Positions 51,464 through 60,562 of a DNA stretch of 64,000 nt are shown here, piece after piece. Made by a program: the position numbers and the translations under genes. This DNA is from DASSTY01 sp035760645 (lineage in GTDB: Bacteria > Gemmatimonadota > Gemmatimonadetes > Gemmatimonadales > GWC2-71-9), in the NCBI GenBank assembly GCA_035760645.1, contig DASTSO010000119.1, positions 47,033 through 111,032 on the forward strand. The letters run 5' to 3'. Below the pieces are notes generated by a model. The model was not told the origin of the DNA. It searched no databases and was given only the letters and a program-made list of their open reading frames with translations. Positions within the stretch are counted from its first letter, which is position 1; every line of letters starts with the position of its first letter.

Positions 51464-53359
51464 TCACCTTCCCCGCATGATCCCCGCACGGATCCGCACC
51501 GCCTTCGGCGATGCGCTCGGGTCGCCCGTGACGCGCTGGAGGACGTCGACGACGTAGTGCACCTTGCCCGGCAGCGTGAGCGTCTGCGCGCCGCGCCGCA
51601 CGCCGATCGGGAAGGCGGTGCCCTCGGGCTGCGTGCCGTAGCGCTGGCGGTAGGCGGCGCCGAAGTCCTGGTCGGTTCCCACCCGCACGTCCCCCAGACT
51701 CACGAGCAGATCGCCCGGCTGCACGCCGGCCGCCTCGGCCATGCCGCCGGGCACGACGCCGGTGACGCGGGCGCCGGCCGAGTCGAACGCGGTCTGGATG
51801 CCGACGCGCGCGACGCGGCTGCTGTCGGCCTCGATGCGGAGCCCGGCGAGCGGGAGGAGCCGCGCGAACGGGTACGGGTCGCGGCCGTCCACGTAGCGCC
51901 GCTGGAACTCGGCGAGGTCGATCGCCGTGCGGCCGCCCGCGGCGCGGCGCACCGCCGCCCACCACTGGTCGCCGGTGAAGCCGCGGCCCTGCTTGTAGTC
52001 GGTCGCGTACAGCTCGCGCATGACGGTGTCGAGCGAACGCTGGTTGTCGCTCGCGTCACGGATCAGGATGTCGAGCAGGAAGCCGGCGAGCGCGCCCTTC
52101 GGGTAATAGAGGTAGCCGGTGCCGTCCTGCGGATGGATCCAGGTCGAGAGCGAGGCGTCCTCGAGCGCCACCGGCGGCACCTCGACGACGTTGGTGATCT
52201 TGTTCGTGAGGTTGGCGTAGAAGTAGCTCGAGTCCCCGATGCCGCCGCGCGTCATGGCGAGCGCGGCGTAGTAGTCGGTGATCCCCTCGCTCACCCAGAG
52301 CCACGGCGTCGGCATCGCGCGGTCGTACTCGTAGGGCCACATGTCGGCGGGGCGCAGCCGCTTCACGTTCCACGAGTGGAACATCTCGTGGGCGGTGACC
52401 TCGTAGAGGAGCGGCTGGCCGATGAGCTGCGGCGTGTAGACGCCGAGGTGGCTGCGGCTGTGCTCGAGCGCGCTGCCGCCCGGATACTCGTCGGGGAAGA
52501 CCATCATCGTGGTGTAGTCCGGCCACGGCGTGTCGGCGAAGACCGCGCCCTCCGCCGGCGCCATCGCCGCGATCGCGCGCCACGCCTCGGCGCGCGCGGG
52601 GCCCTGCAGCCGTCCCGCGGGATAGGTCGCGAGCCGCTGCCACTTGCCCGCCACCTGCTGCGAGTCCACGTCGAAGCGGCCGACGAAGAACGGCATGTCC
52701 ACGAGGTCGTGGTAGTTCGACTCGCCCCAGGTGTTCACCCCCGGGCGCGGGCGCATGCTGGTCACCACCCGCCAGCCGGGCTGCGTCTTCACCGTCACCG
52801 TCGCGGGGTAGTCGAGGCTCCGGCCCTCGGGGTAGAGGAAGACGTTCGTCCCGTTGAAGAAGGCGAAGTCGGGTCGGGCCCACGCCATCGCGTTGTCGAG
52901 CGTGTCGGCGATGTAGTCGAACGCCACCGTCACCGGGCCCGCGCCGGTGGGGCGCACGCGCCAGGTGTCGGGGTCGGTCTTGTCCCACACGAGCGGCCGC
53001 CCGGCCGCCTCGGCCGCGAAGTCCACGACCCAGTGCGCGTAGTTGCTCACCTCGTACGCCCCCGGCGTCCAGATCGGGAGCGAGAGGAGCACCGGCTCGG
53101 CCGACGCCGCGTCGAAGCTCAGCGCGACGTGCAGCCGCCGCCGGCGCGCCGTGGCGGAGTCGAAGGTGACCTCGTAGCGCACGTTCGTGACCGGCGCCGA
53201 GTGGAGGGCGGCCGGCGTGGCCGGCGCGGCCGGGCGGGTCGTCCGGGCGGGGCGCGCCGTGCCGGGTGGGGTGGTGCGCTGAGCGTGGAGGGCCGGGGCG
53301 CAGAGGAGCGCGCCCGCGAGGGCGAATCCGAGCGCCGGGAGCGGGAGCAGCGGTCGCAT
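51464..53359 (-). CDS. M61 family glycyl aminopeptidase with PDZ domain
   Basis: Protein of 631 residues with a Sec signal peptide ending ALHAQ. N-terminal beta domain about 55-230 (VTNVRYEVTFDSATARRRRL), catalytic domain with VTAHEMFHSWNVKRLRP (HExxH) and WVSEGITDYYA (Glu ligand), and a C-terminal PDZ domain (about 510-600, GVVPGGMAEAAGVQPGDLLVSLGDV). This is the M61 layout; members release N-terminal Gly or Ala from peptides. Periplasmic. Converges on gluQ with 25 bp between. Confidence 0.9.
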   Translation of the reverse strand: MRPLLPLPALGFALAGALLCAPALHAQRTTPPGTARPARTTRPAAPATPAALHSAPVTNVRYEVTFDSATARRRRLHVALSFDAASAEPVLLSLPIWTPGAYEVSNYAHWVVDFAAEAAGRPLVWDKTDPDTWRVRPTGAGPVTVAFDYIADTLDNAMAWARPDFAFFNGTNVFLYPEGRSLDYPATVTVKTQPGWRVVTSMRPRPGVNTWGESNYHDLVDMPFFVGRFDVDSQQVAGKWQRLATYPAGRLQGPARAEAWRAIAAMAPAEGAVFADTPWPDYTTMMVFPDEYPGGSALEHSRSHLGVYTPQLIGQPLLYEVTAHEMFHSWNVKRLRPADMWPYEYDRAMPTPWLWVSEGITDYYAALAMTRGGIGDSSYFYANLTNKITNVVEVPPVALEDASLSTWIHPQDGTGYLYYPKGALAGFLLDILIRDASDNQRSLDTVMRELYATDYKQGRGFTGDQWWAAVRRAAGGRTAIDLAEFQRRYVDGRDPYPFARLLPLAGLRIEADSSRVARVGIQTAFDSAGARVTGVVPGGMAEAAGVQPGDLLVSLGDVRVGTDQDFGAAYRQRYGTQPEGTAFPIGVRRGAQTLTLPGKVHYVVDVLQRVTGDPSASPKAVRIRAGIMRGR

Positions 53360-53483
53360 GGGGATCCTCGAAGGGGGAAGGGTGACGTGTCCGCACTCTC
53401 GGACGGTCGGGGACCCGAAAAAGTTGCGGGCGGTCAGGAAGCATCTCCGGACCGCCCGCACCCGCTGAACCGACCGCGACCGC

Positions 53484-55115
53484 CTAGTTACGCCGCACCG
53501 ACTCCACCAGCGGCGCCACCGGATCGTCGCCCTTCGCCGGGGTCTCGCCGCCGTTGGCGGCGGCGGGCGCGGCGGACACCGTCGGCGCGGGCGTCTCCGG
53601 CGTCATCGTGCCCATGAAGGCGGGGAGGTCCACGCCGGCCACGTCGCGCAGCACCTGCATCATCGGGGGCATCGCGCGGGTGAGGCCCTGGACGAAGCCC
53701 GCGGTGCCGCCGACGCCGTTGAGGCTCCCGTTGCCGCCCTCCCAGACGACGACCTTGTCGAGCTTGATGTTCGAGATCGCCTTGGCCGCGGAATCCATGA
53801 GCAGGGGCATCTGCTCGACCATCTGGAGCATGAACGCCTCGCGCGCGCCGCCGGCCTGCTCGACCATCTGGCCCATCGCCTCGGCCTTCTTGGCGAGGAT
53901 CTCGTACTCGCCGCGCGCCTGCGCCTCGAGGCGGGCGTAGGTGGCGCGCGCCTCCGCCTCGGCCGCGATCCGCACCCGCTCGGCCTCGGCCTCGGCCTCG
54001 ACGATCTTCTTCGCCTTCTCGGCCTTGGCCGGCGCCTCGAGCGCCGCGCGCTTCTCGGCCTCGACGCGGTCGGCCTCGGCCAGCGCGGCCTTCGCCAGCG
54101 CGCGGTTCTGCGCCTCCTGCACCGCGGCCTCCGCCTCGCGCTTGCGCGTCTCGGCCGTCTGATAGGCCTCGGCCTTCTTCACCTGCAGCGTCGCCTGGGT
54201 CGCGACCACCTGCGCCTGCGACTCCGCCTCGCCCGCGATCGCCTTCGCCTCGGCCTGCGCCACGGCGACGCGCTTCAGCTGCTCGGCCTCCTTGATGTGC
54301 GCCTCCGCCTGGAAGGCGGCCGTCTGCTCGCCGATGCGCTGCTCGCGCTCGAGCTCGGCGACGCGCACCGCCTGCTCGCGCACGTTCTCACGGAGCGCGA
54401 TCTCGCGGTCCTTCGCCGCCGTGGCGACCTGGACCGCCTTCTCCCGCTCGTTCTCCGCCACGCGGATCTCGCCCAGCTTCTCCTGCTCGGCCACGTCGCC
54501 GCGGGCCTGCTGCACCGCCTGGCTCGCCGCCTTGCGGCCGATCGCCTCGATGTAGCCCGAGTCGTCCTTGAGGTCGGTGATGTTCACGTTGATGAGCACC
54601 AGGCCGACCTTCTTGAGCTCCGGCTCGAGCGAGTTCTGGATCTTGTGCAGGAAGGCGTCGCGGTCGCGGTTGATCTGCTCGATCGTCATCGAGGCGATCA
54701 CCTGGCGCAGCTGGCCGAAGATGATGTCCTGCGCCGTCTTCACGATCTCGTCGTGAGTGAGCCCCAGGAGCCGGACCGCCGCGTTCTGCTGCAGCTCGTG
54801 GTCGGTGCCGATCGCCACGGTGAAGACGCTGGGCACGGCGACGCGGATGTTCTCGAACGAGAGCGCGTCGCGCAGCGGGATGTTGATCTGGATCGGCACC
54901 AGGTCGAGATAGGCGAACTCCTGGATCACCGGCCACACGAAGGCGCCGCCGCCCGAGATCGTCTTCGCGGCGTTGCCGCCGCCCACCTTGCCCGAGATGA
55001 CGAGCAGCTTGTTCGCCGGGCAGCGCCGGTAGCGGGAGGCGAAGAAGAGGATCATCCCGAGGACCAGCGCGACCAGCAGCGCAGCGCCCGCCACGACGGG
55101 AAGGAAGTCAGGCAT
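53484..55115 (-). CDS. Flotillin-like SPFH-domain membrane protein
   Basis: Protein of 543 residues: N-terminal membrane hairpin (LPVVAGAALLVALVLGMILF), SPFH domain about 30-200 (SGGGAFVWPVIQEFAYLDL, GLVLINVNITDLKDD), then a long Ala/Glu-rich coiled coil (205-430) and a C-terminal part with MVEQMPLLMDSAAKAIS. Flotillins organise membrane microdomains. It overlaps the NfeD-like gene by eight bases, the usual flotillin/NfeD pairing. Confidence 0.9.
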   Translation of the reverse strand: MPDFLPVVAGAALLVALVLGMILFFASRYRRCPANKLLVISGKVGGGNAAKTISGGGAFVWPVIQEFAYLDLVPIQINIPLRDALSFENIRVAVPSVFTVAIGTDHELQQNAAVRLLGLTHDEIVKTAQDIIFGQLRQVIASMTIEQINRDRDAFLHKIQNSLEPELKKVGLVLINVNITDLKDDSGYIEAIGRKAASQAVQQARGDVAEQEKLGEIRVAENEREKAVQVATAAKDREIALRENVREQAVRVAELEREQRIGEQTAAFQAEAHIKEAEQLKRVAVAQAEAKAIAGEAESQAQVVATQATLQVKKAEAYQTAETRKREAEAAVQEAQNRALAKAALAEADRVEAEKRAALEAPAKAEKAKKIVEAEAEAERVRIAAEAEARATYARLEAQARGEYEILAKKAEAMGQMVEQAGGAREAFMLQMVEQMPLLMDSAAKAISNIKLDKVVVWEGGNGSLNGVGGTAGFVQGLTRAMPPMMQVLRDVAGVDLPAFMGTMTPETPAPTVSAAPAAANGGETPAKGDDPVAPLVESVRRN

Positions 55116-55698
55116 CGAACAACTCGCTTTCGGTTGGAGTGGCGACGACCTCGACGACGCCGGGGCCGACGACCCCGACGACCGTCACCGGCGCGCCGGT
55201 CGCCAGCGCCGCGCCCTCGCGGGTCAGCGCCTCGTACTCGACGGTCCGGTTCTGCACCATCAGCTGCACCTTCCCGTGCCCCGCCCCCGCTGCGGGGATC
55301 GGCACGTACACCGTGGCCGGCCGCCCCACGGCGCCCTCGATGCGCACCGTGCCGTCGTCCTCGAAGCGCAGCAGCGAGCGCATGAGCACGGCGACGAGCA
55401 GCATGGCGAGGAAGCCCGCGAGGAGCGCGAGGGGGAAGGCGAGCCAGGGCGACGCGCCCGCGCGCTCCAGCCCCCAACCGGCGAGGCCGAAGAAGGCGGC
55501 CGCCGCCGTGACGCCGCGCAGCGTGACGAGCTGGAGCGCGGGACCGGCGGCGCCGTCGCCGTGGTGCCCGCCGTGCCCACCCTGCCCGGCGTCGTGGCCG
55601 TCGAGCCCGTGATGGTCGAGCCCGAGCAGCCCGAGGACGAGCTGCAGGAGGAGGAGGAAGCCGCCGGCGAGGGCCAGCAGGAGATAGAACGGCCCCAT
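55108..55698 (-). CDS. NfeD-like protein
   Basis: Protein of 196 residues. Three membrane helices (about 5-27, 55-75, 85-110), a His/Gly-rich loop (HHGLDGHDAGQGGHGGHHG, residues about 29-47) that could bind metal, and a C-terminal OB-fold domain (115-185, GTVRIEGAVGRPATVYVPIP, VVGVVGPGVVEVV). NfeD proteins work with SPFH proteins at the membrane. The His-rich loop is not a standard feature. Sixteen bases after the symporter gene. Confidence 0.85.
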   Translation of the reverse strand: MGPFYLLLALAGGFLLLLQLVLGLLGLDHHGLDGHDAGQGGHGGHHGDGAAGPALQLVTLRGVTAAAAFFGLAGWGLERAGASPWLAFPLALLAGFLAMLLVAVLMRSLLRFEDDGTVRIEGAVGRPATVYVPIPAAGAGHGKVQLMVQNRTVEYEALTREGAALATGAPVTVVGVVGPGVVEVVATPTESELFDA

Positions 55699-55714
55699 CG
55701 CGGGCGCCTGCGCC

Positions 55715-57019
55715 TCAGCTCTCGCTCTGCGCCGCCGCCGCGACCGCCGGGGGCACGGGGTAGGCGCCGACCTCCTCGGTCGCGGCGTCGTCGAACTCGC
55801 CCTCCCAGCGCGCCATCACGACCGAGGCGAGGCAGTTGCCGAGGAGGTTCACCGAGGTGCGGGCCATGTCCATGATCGCGTCCACGCCGAGGATGACGGC
55901 GACGCCCTCGAGCGGCAGCCCGAAGGTGGCGAGTGTGCCCGAGAGGATCACGAGCGAGGCGCGCGGCACCGCGGCCACGCCTTTGCTCGTGAGCATCAGG
56001 GTCAGCATCATCAGGAGCTGCTGCCCGATGGACATGTCGATCCCCGCGGCCTGCGCCACGAAGACCGAGGCGACGGCGAGGTAGAGCGTCGAGCCGTCGA
56101 GGTTGAAGCTGTACCCGGTGGGCAGGACGAAGGCGACGATGCGCTTGGGCACGCCGAGCTTCTCGAGGTTCTCCATCGCGAGCGGCAGCGCCGCCTCGCT
56201 CGAGGCGGTGGAGAAGGCGATGAGCCACGGCTCCTTCACCCAGCGCCAGAAGCGCTTGATCGGCACCCGGGCGAGGAGCGCCACCGGCAGGAGCGCGAAG
56301 AGCAGGAAGGCGAAGAGCGCGATGTAGAGCGTGCCGACCAGGGCGGCGAGGTTCTTGAGCACCCCGAGCCCGCTCGCGCCGATCGTCACCGCGACGGCGG
56401 CGCCGATGCCGATCGGGGCGAAGTACATGACCATCGCCGTGAACTTGAACATCACCTGCGAGAGCCCCTCGCAGAAGCCGAGCATGATCTCCTTCGGCCG
56501 TCCCGCCGGCGCCTTCGCGAGCGCCACGGCGAAGAGGATCGCGAAGAAGACGATCTGCAGCACCTCGTTCGACGCCGCCGCCTCGAAGAAGCTCTGCGGC
56601 ACCGTGTGCTCGAGCACGCTGCCGAAGGTCGGCGTCTTCGTCACCAGCTGCTCGGCCACCGCGGTCGAGCCGTGCAGCGTGACGCCCGCGCCCGGCTTCG
56701 CGAGGTTCACGGCGAGGAGCCCGAAGAGGAGGGCGAGCGAGGTGACGACCTCGAAGTAGACGATCGAGCGCAGCGCGAGCCGGCCCACCTTCTTCATGTC
56801 GTCGCCGTGGCCCGCGATGCCGACCACGAGCGTGCCGAAGATCAGCGGCGCCACGATCGACTTGATCATCCGCAGGAAGACCGTCGCCAGCGGCTTGATC
56901 CAGGGGGCGAGGTCCACGGTGGTCCAGACCGCGTTGTCGAGGTAGCCGACGACGACGCCGACGACCATCGAGATCACGATCCACCAGGTGAGCGAAATGC
57001 TACGCAGGGTGCGCCACAT
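55715..57019 (-). CDS. Dicarboxylate/glutamate:cation symporter (DAACS family)
   Basis: Protein of 434 residues with the GltPh-type fold: MIKSIVAPLIFGTLVVGIAG, hairpin AFSTASSEAALPLAMENLEKLG (serine-rich HP1), GYSFNLDGSTLYLAVASVFVAQ (the NMDGT-type motif of helix 7) and LDAIMDMARTSVNLLGNCLA-like helix 8 (VDAIMDMARTSVNLLGN). Takes up C4-dicarboxylates or glutamate with Na+ or H+. First gene of the run with NfeD and flotillin. A G-rich run precedes it. Confidence 0.9.
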   Translation of the reverse strand: MWRTLRSISLTWWIVISMVVGVVVGYLDNAVWTTVDLAPWIKPLATVFLRMIKSIVAPLIFGTLVVGIAGHGDDMKKVGRLALRSIVYFEVVTSLALLFGLLAVNLAKPGAGVTLHGSTAVAEQLVTKTPTFGSVLEHTVPQSFFEAAASNEVLQIVFFAILFAVALAKAPAGRPKEIMLGFCEGLSQVMFKFTAMVMYFAPIGIGAAVAVTIGASGLGVLKNLAALVGTLYIALFAFLLFALLPVALLARVPIKRFWRWVKEPWLIAFSTASSEAALPLAMENLEKLGVPKRIVAFVLPTGYSFNLDGSTLYLAVASVFVAQAAGIDMSIGQQLLMMLTLMLTSKGVAAVPRASLVILSGTLATFGLPLEGVAVILGVDAIMDMARTSVNLLGNCLASVVMARWEGEFDDAATEEVGAYPVPPAVAAAAQSES

Positions 57020-57065
57020 AGATATCGGGCCGGGTTGTGGGGGGAAGGGGGGAAAGGTAAGAGGC

Positions 57066-57100
57066 CGGGCGGGAGGGCGGGAGGGCGGGACGGCGGGAGG
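57066..57100 (+). other. G-quadruplex-forming run
   Basis: At least six GGG tracts separated by single C or A bases (GGGCGGGAGGGCGGGAGGG and continuing) on the plus strand, i.e. the template strand for the symporter gene whose ATG is 47 bp away. Confidence 0.6.
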
Positions 57101-57115
57101 TGGTTCCGATGCGAA

Positions 57116-57149
57116 ACGAGCCTCCGGTGACCAAACACCGGAGGCTCGT
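57116..57149 (-). terminator. Terminator after transaldolase gene
   Basis: ACGAGCCTCCGGTG (57116-57129) pairs with 57136-57149, loop of six; reading on the minus strand the stem is followed by TTTCG. Ends the tkt-tal operon. Confidence 0.7.
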
Positions 57150-57186
57150 CCATTCGAGGAGTTTCCTGCCCTCCCGCCTCTCCCGC

Positions 57187-58293
57187 CTACCTCGCCGCCA
57201 GCTCCCCCGCCTTCGCCTCGATCCCCTTGAGCAGCGAGTCGTAGCTCGCCGCGAACTTCTTCACCCCCTCGGCCTCGAGCTCGTCGGTGACGGCGGCGAG
57301 GTCGATCCCGGCGCGCGCGAGCGCGGCGAGGCGCCCGGGCGCCTCGGCCATCGCCTGCTGGATGCGCACCTCGGGGCGGCCGTGGTCCTTGTACGCCGCG
57401 AAGGTCTCGGGCGGCATCGTGTTCACGGTCTGCGGCGCCACGAGCGCCTCGACGTAGTAGATGTCGGGGAACTGCGGATCCTTCGTGCTCGTGGAGGCCC
57501 AGAGCGGCCGCTGCACGTGGGCGCCCTGCGCCGCGAGCGCCTTCCAGCGCGGGCTGGCGAGCGTCTGCTGGAAGAGGTCGTAGGCGAGCGCGGCGTTCGC
57601 GATGGCGATGGTGCCGCGGATGTGCTCCGGGTCGCCCCGCTTGTCGAGCAGGGGATCGATCTTCGTGTCCACCCGGCTCACGAAGAAGCTCGCCACCGAG
57701 TGCAGGTGGTCGATCGGCTGGCCCGCGTCGAGGCGCTGCTCGAGGCCCGCGAGCCAGGCGCCGATCACCTGCTCGTAGCGCTGCAGCGAGAAGAGCAGGG
57801 TGATGTTGACGTTGATCCCCTCGGCGAGGCAGCGGGTGATCGCCGCGAGTCCGGGCTCGGTGCCCGGGATCTTGATGAACGCGTTGGGCCGCCCGACGCT
57901 CGTCCACAGCCGCCGCGCCTCGGCGACCGTGGCCTCGGTGTCGAACGCCGCGCCCGGCGACACCTCGATCGAGACGGTGCCGTCGCCGTTGTTGAGCCGG
58001 TCGAAGGTCTCGCGGAAGTGGTCGCACGCGCCCCGCACGTCGGCCACGGCGAGCGCCTCGAAGATCTCGGCCGGCGCCTTCCCGGCGCGCACGCCCTGCA
58101 CGATGTCGTCGTCGTAGAGGTCGCTCCCGCTCACCGCCTTCTCGAAGATCGTCGGGTTCGACGTCATGCCGAGGAGGTCGTCCTCGCGGATGAGCCGGTC
58201 GAGCTCGCCCGTGGTGAGGAGGTCGCGGGTGATGTAGTCGTACCAGGGGCTCTGGCCGAGCCGGCCCAGCCCGACGAGCGGATTGACGGGCAT
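57187..58293 (-). CDS. tal: Transaldolase
   Basis: Protein of 368 residues. LLGMTSNPTIFEKAV, VSIEVSPGAAFDTEATVAEAR, NAFIKIPGTEPGLAAI and GINVNITLLFSL are transaldolase motifs; SFFVSRVDTKID and LWASTSTKDPQFPDIYYVEALV complete the barrel, including the Schiff-base Lys (TSTKDP). Transfers dihydroxyacetone between sugar phosphates in the non-oxidative pentose phosphate pathway. It follows the transketolase by two bases, forming an operon for the same pathway. Cytoplasmic. Confidence 0.9.
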   Translation of the reverse strand: MPVNPLVGLGRLGQSPWYDYITRDLLTTGELDRLIREDDLLGMTSNPTIFEKAVSGSDLYDDDIVQGVRAGKAPAEIFEALAVADVRGACDHFRETFDRLNNGDGTVSIEVSPGAAFDTEATVAEARRLWTSVGRPNAFIKIPGTEPGLAAITRCLAEGINVNITLLFSLQRYEQVIGAWLAGLEQRLDAGQPIDHLHSVASFFVSRVDTKIDPLLDKRGDPEHIRGTIAIANAALAYDLFQQTLASPRWKALAAQGAHVQRPLWASTSTKDPQFPDIYYVEALVAPQTVNTMPPETFAAYKDHGRPEVRIQQAMAEAPGRLAALARAGIDLAAVTDELEAEGVKKFAASYDSLLKGIEAKAGELAAR

Positions 58294-58295
58294 GA

Positions 58296-60359
58296 TTACC
58301 TCCGCGTGCGCGCGAGCACGCGCTTGACGGCCGCCACCGCGTGCGCCGCGGTGAGGCCGAATTCCTCGTAGATGCGCTCGGCCGGGGCCGAGGCGCCGAA
58401 GTGGTCGATGGCGATCATCTCGCCGTCCTCCGTCACCCACTGCAGCCAGCCCATGGGGCTCGCCGCCTCGATGCCGACGCGCGCGCGGATCGCGGGCGGC
58501 AGCACCTCATCGCGGTAGCTCTGGGGCTGGGCGCGGAAGAGCTCCCACGAGGGGAGCGACACGACGCGGGCGCGGATCCCTTCGCCCGCGAGCCGGTCGG
58601 CCGCCTCCAGCGCGATCTGCACCTCGCTGCCCGTCGCGAGGAGGATCGCCTCGGGCGCGCCGTCCGCGGGGTCGCGCAGCACGTAGCCGCCGCGCGCCAC
58701 CCCCTCGGCCGCCTGGAGCTTCGTGCGGTCGAGGATCGGCAGCTTCTGCCGGGTGAGGACGAGGAACGAGGGCCCCTCGGTGCGGTTGATGATCACGCGC
58801 CAGGCGGCGATGGTCTCCGTGGCGTCGGCCGGGCGGAGCGTGACGAGCCCGGGGATGGCGCGCAGCATCGCCAGGTGCTCGATCGGCTGGTGCGTCGGTC
58901 CGTCCTCGCCCAGGCCGATCGAGTCGTGCGTGCCGATGTAGATCACCGGCAGCTGCATGATCGAGGAGAGCCGGACCGCCGGCTTCATGTAGTCGCTGAA
59001 GACGAGGAAGGTGCTGCCGAACGGCCGCAGCCCGCCGTGCGCGGCGATGCCGTTCATCGTCGCGGCCATCCCGTGCTCGCGCACGCCCCAGTGGAAGATG
59101 CGGCCCGCCGACTCGGGGCCGAAGGTCCCGCCCTCCTTGATCGTCATCCCGGTGCTCTCGCCGAGGTCGGCCGAGCCGCCGATGAAGTTCGGCAGCACCC
59201 GGGCGATCACCTCGAGCGCGAGCCCCGAGGCCTGCCGGGTGGCGAGCTGGCCCTTGTGCTGGTCGGGCGTGATCGTGGGGAGATCCCGGTCCCACCCCGC
59301 GGGCGGCTGGCCGGTGAGCCACTGCCGGTACTCGGCCGCCTCGGCCGGATACTTCTCGGCGTAGCGCGCCATCAGCTCTTCCCACTCCCGCTGCCACTCG
59401 GCGCCGCGGTCCACCGCCTCGCGCCAGTGGGCGAGCGCGTCCTCGGGCACGAAGAACGCGGGCTCCTGCGGCCAGCCCATGATCTCCTTCGTGCGCCGCA
59501 CCTCCTCGGCCCCCAGCGGCGCGCCGTGCGCCGCGGCGGTGTCGCGCTTGGTGGGCGCGGGGTCGCCGATGTGGGTGCGCATGACGATGAGCGTCGGGCG
59601 CTGCGTCTCCCGGCGGGCCCCTTCGAGCGCCTCGGCGATCGCCACGAGGTCGTTGCCGTCCGCGACGTGGAGCACGTGCCAGCCGTAGGCCGTGAAGCGC
59701 TCGCCCACGTCCTCGCTGAAGGCGAGCGCGGTGTCGCCGTCGATCGTGATGTGGTTGTCGTCGTAGATGAGGCAGAGATTGCCGAGCTTGAGGTGCCCGG
59801 CGAGGCTCGCCGCCTCGCTCGCCACGCCTTCCATCATGTCGCCGTCGGAGCAGAAGCCCCAGACCTTGTGGTCGACGACCGGGAAGCCCTCGCGGTCGAA
59901 GCGCGCGGCGAGGAAGCGCTCGGCGATCGCCATGCCGACGGCGTTGCCCACGCCCTGGCCGAGCGGGCCGGTGGTGGTCTCGACGCCCGGCGTGTGGGTG
60001 CGCTCGGGGTGGCCCGGCGTCTTGGAGCTCCACTGGCGGAACTGCTTGATGTCGTCGAGCGAGAGATCGTAGCCCGTCAGGTAGAGCAGCGAGTAGAGCA
60101 GCATCGACGCGTGGCCGCAGGAGAGCACGAAGCGGTCGCGGTCGGGCCAGTGCGGGTCGCGCGGGTTGTGCTTGAGGAAGCGGGTCCAGAGGACGTAGGC
60201 CGCCGGGGCGAGGGCCATCGGCGTGCCGGGGTGCCCCGAGTTGGCCTTCTGCACGGCGTCCATCGCGAGGGCGCGGATCGAGTTGATGCAGCGCCAGGCG
60301 AGGGCCTCGTCGAGCGAGGAGAGGTCGGGGCGGACGACGGGGGTGGCGGCGGTGGTCAG
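58296..60359 (-). CDS. tkt: Transketolase, probably CTG start
   Basis: Full-length frame of 687 residues. The conserved N-terminal helix (SLDEALAWRCINSIRALAMDAVQKANSGHPG, here given in part: NSIRALAMDAVQKANSGHPG) extends upstream of the first ATG (60263), and the only start-like codon with a Shine-Dalgarno is CTG 60359 (AGGAG at 60366-60370, 6-base spacing; reading LTTAATPVV). No ATG, GTG or TTG lies between. ThPP-binding GDGDMMEG region, DDNHITIDGDT, and pyrimidine-domain GWGV/WGVREHGMAATMNG follow. Links glycolysis and the pentose phosphate pathway. Confidence 0.9.
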   Translation of the reverse strand: MTTAATPVVRPDLSSLDEALAWRCINSIRALAMDAVQKANSGHPGTPMALAPAAYVLWTRFLKHNPRDPHWPDRDRFVLSCGHASMLLYSLLYLTGYDLSLDDIKQFRQWSSKTPGHPERTHTPGVETTTGPLGQGVGNAVGMAIAERFLAARFDREGFPVVDHKVWGFCSDGDMMEGVASEAASLAGHLKLGNLCLIYDDNHITIDGDTALAFSEDVGERFTAYGWHVLHVADGNDLVAIAEALEGARRETQRPTLIVMRTHIGDPAPTKRDTAAAHGAPLGAEEVRRTKEIMGWPQEPAFFVPEDALAHWREAVDRGAEWQREWEELMARYAEKYPAEAAEYRQWLTGQPPAGWDRDLPTITPDQHKGQLATRQASGLALEVIARVLPNFIGGSADLGESTGMTIKEGGTFGPESAGRIFHWGVREHGMAATMNGIAAHGGLRPFGSTFLVFSDYMKPAVRLSSIMQLPVIYIGTHDSIGLGEDGPTHQPIEHLAMLRAIPGLVTLRPADATETIAAWRVIINRTEGPSFLVLTRQKLPILDRTKLQAAEGVARGGYVLRDPADGAPEAILLATGSEVQIALEAADRLAGEGIRARVVSLPSWELFRAQPQSYRDEVLPPAIRARVGIEAASPMGWLQWVTEDGEMIAIDHFGASAPAERIYEEFGLTAAHAVAAVKRVLARTRR

Positions 60360-60526
60360 GGCGAACTCCTGTGGTCGAGTGCGCGAGCGATGCGGGCGCG
60401 CCGTGCCGCCGGGGCGACGCGCCGGAACGCGGGCGCCCCGGGCGCGGGCGCGACTCCGGGAACCGCCCGAAAGCTAACCGTGCCGGGGAGGGGGCCGTAG
60501 GGGCGTGATGGCCCAGAGGGGCGGCC

Positions 60527-60562
60527 GGGCGGGCGCCCGGGCGGGCGCCCGGGCGGGCGGCC
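60527..60562. repeat. Three 12-bp GC tandem units
   Basis: GGGCGGGCGCCC at 60527-60538 and 60539-60550, then GGGCGGGCGGCC (60551-60562), abutting the stop codon of the minus-strand gene at 60562. Can fold into small hairpins and may act as a terminator or as a slippage-prone site. Confidence 0.7.

Noticed and set aside
60527..60562. CRISPR-like or iteron repeat
   Set aside because: Only three 12-bp units without spacers; simple GC slippage explains it.
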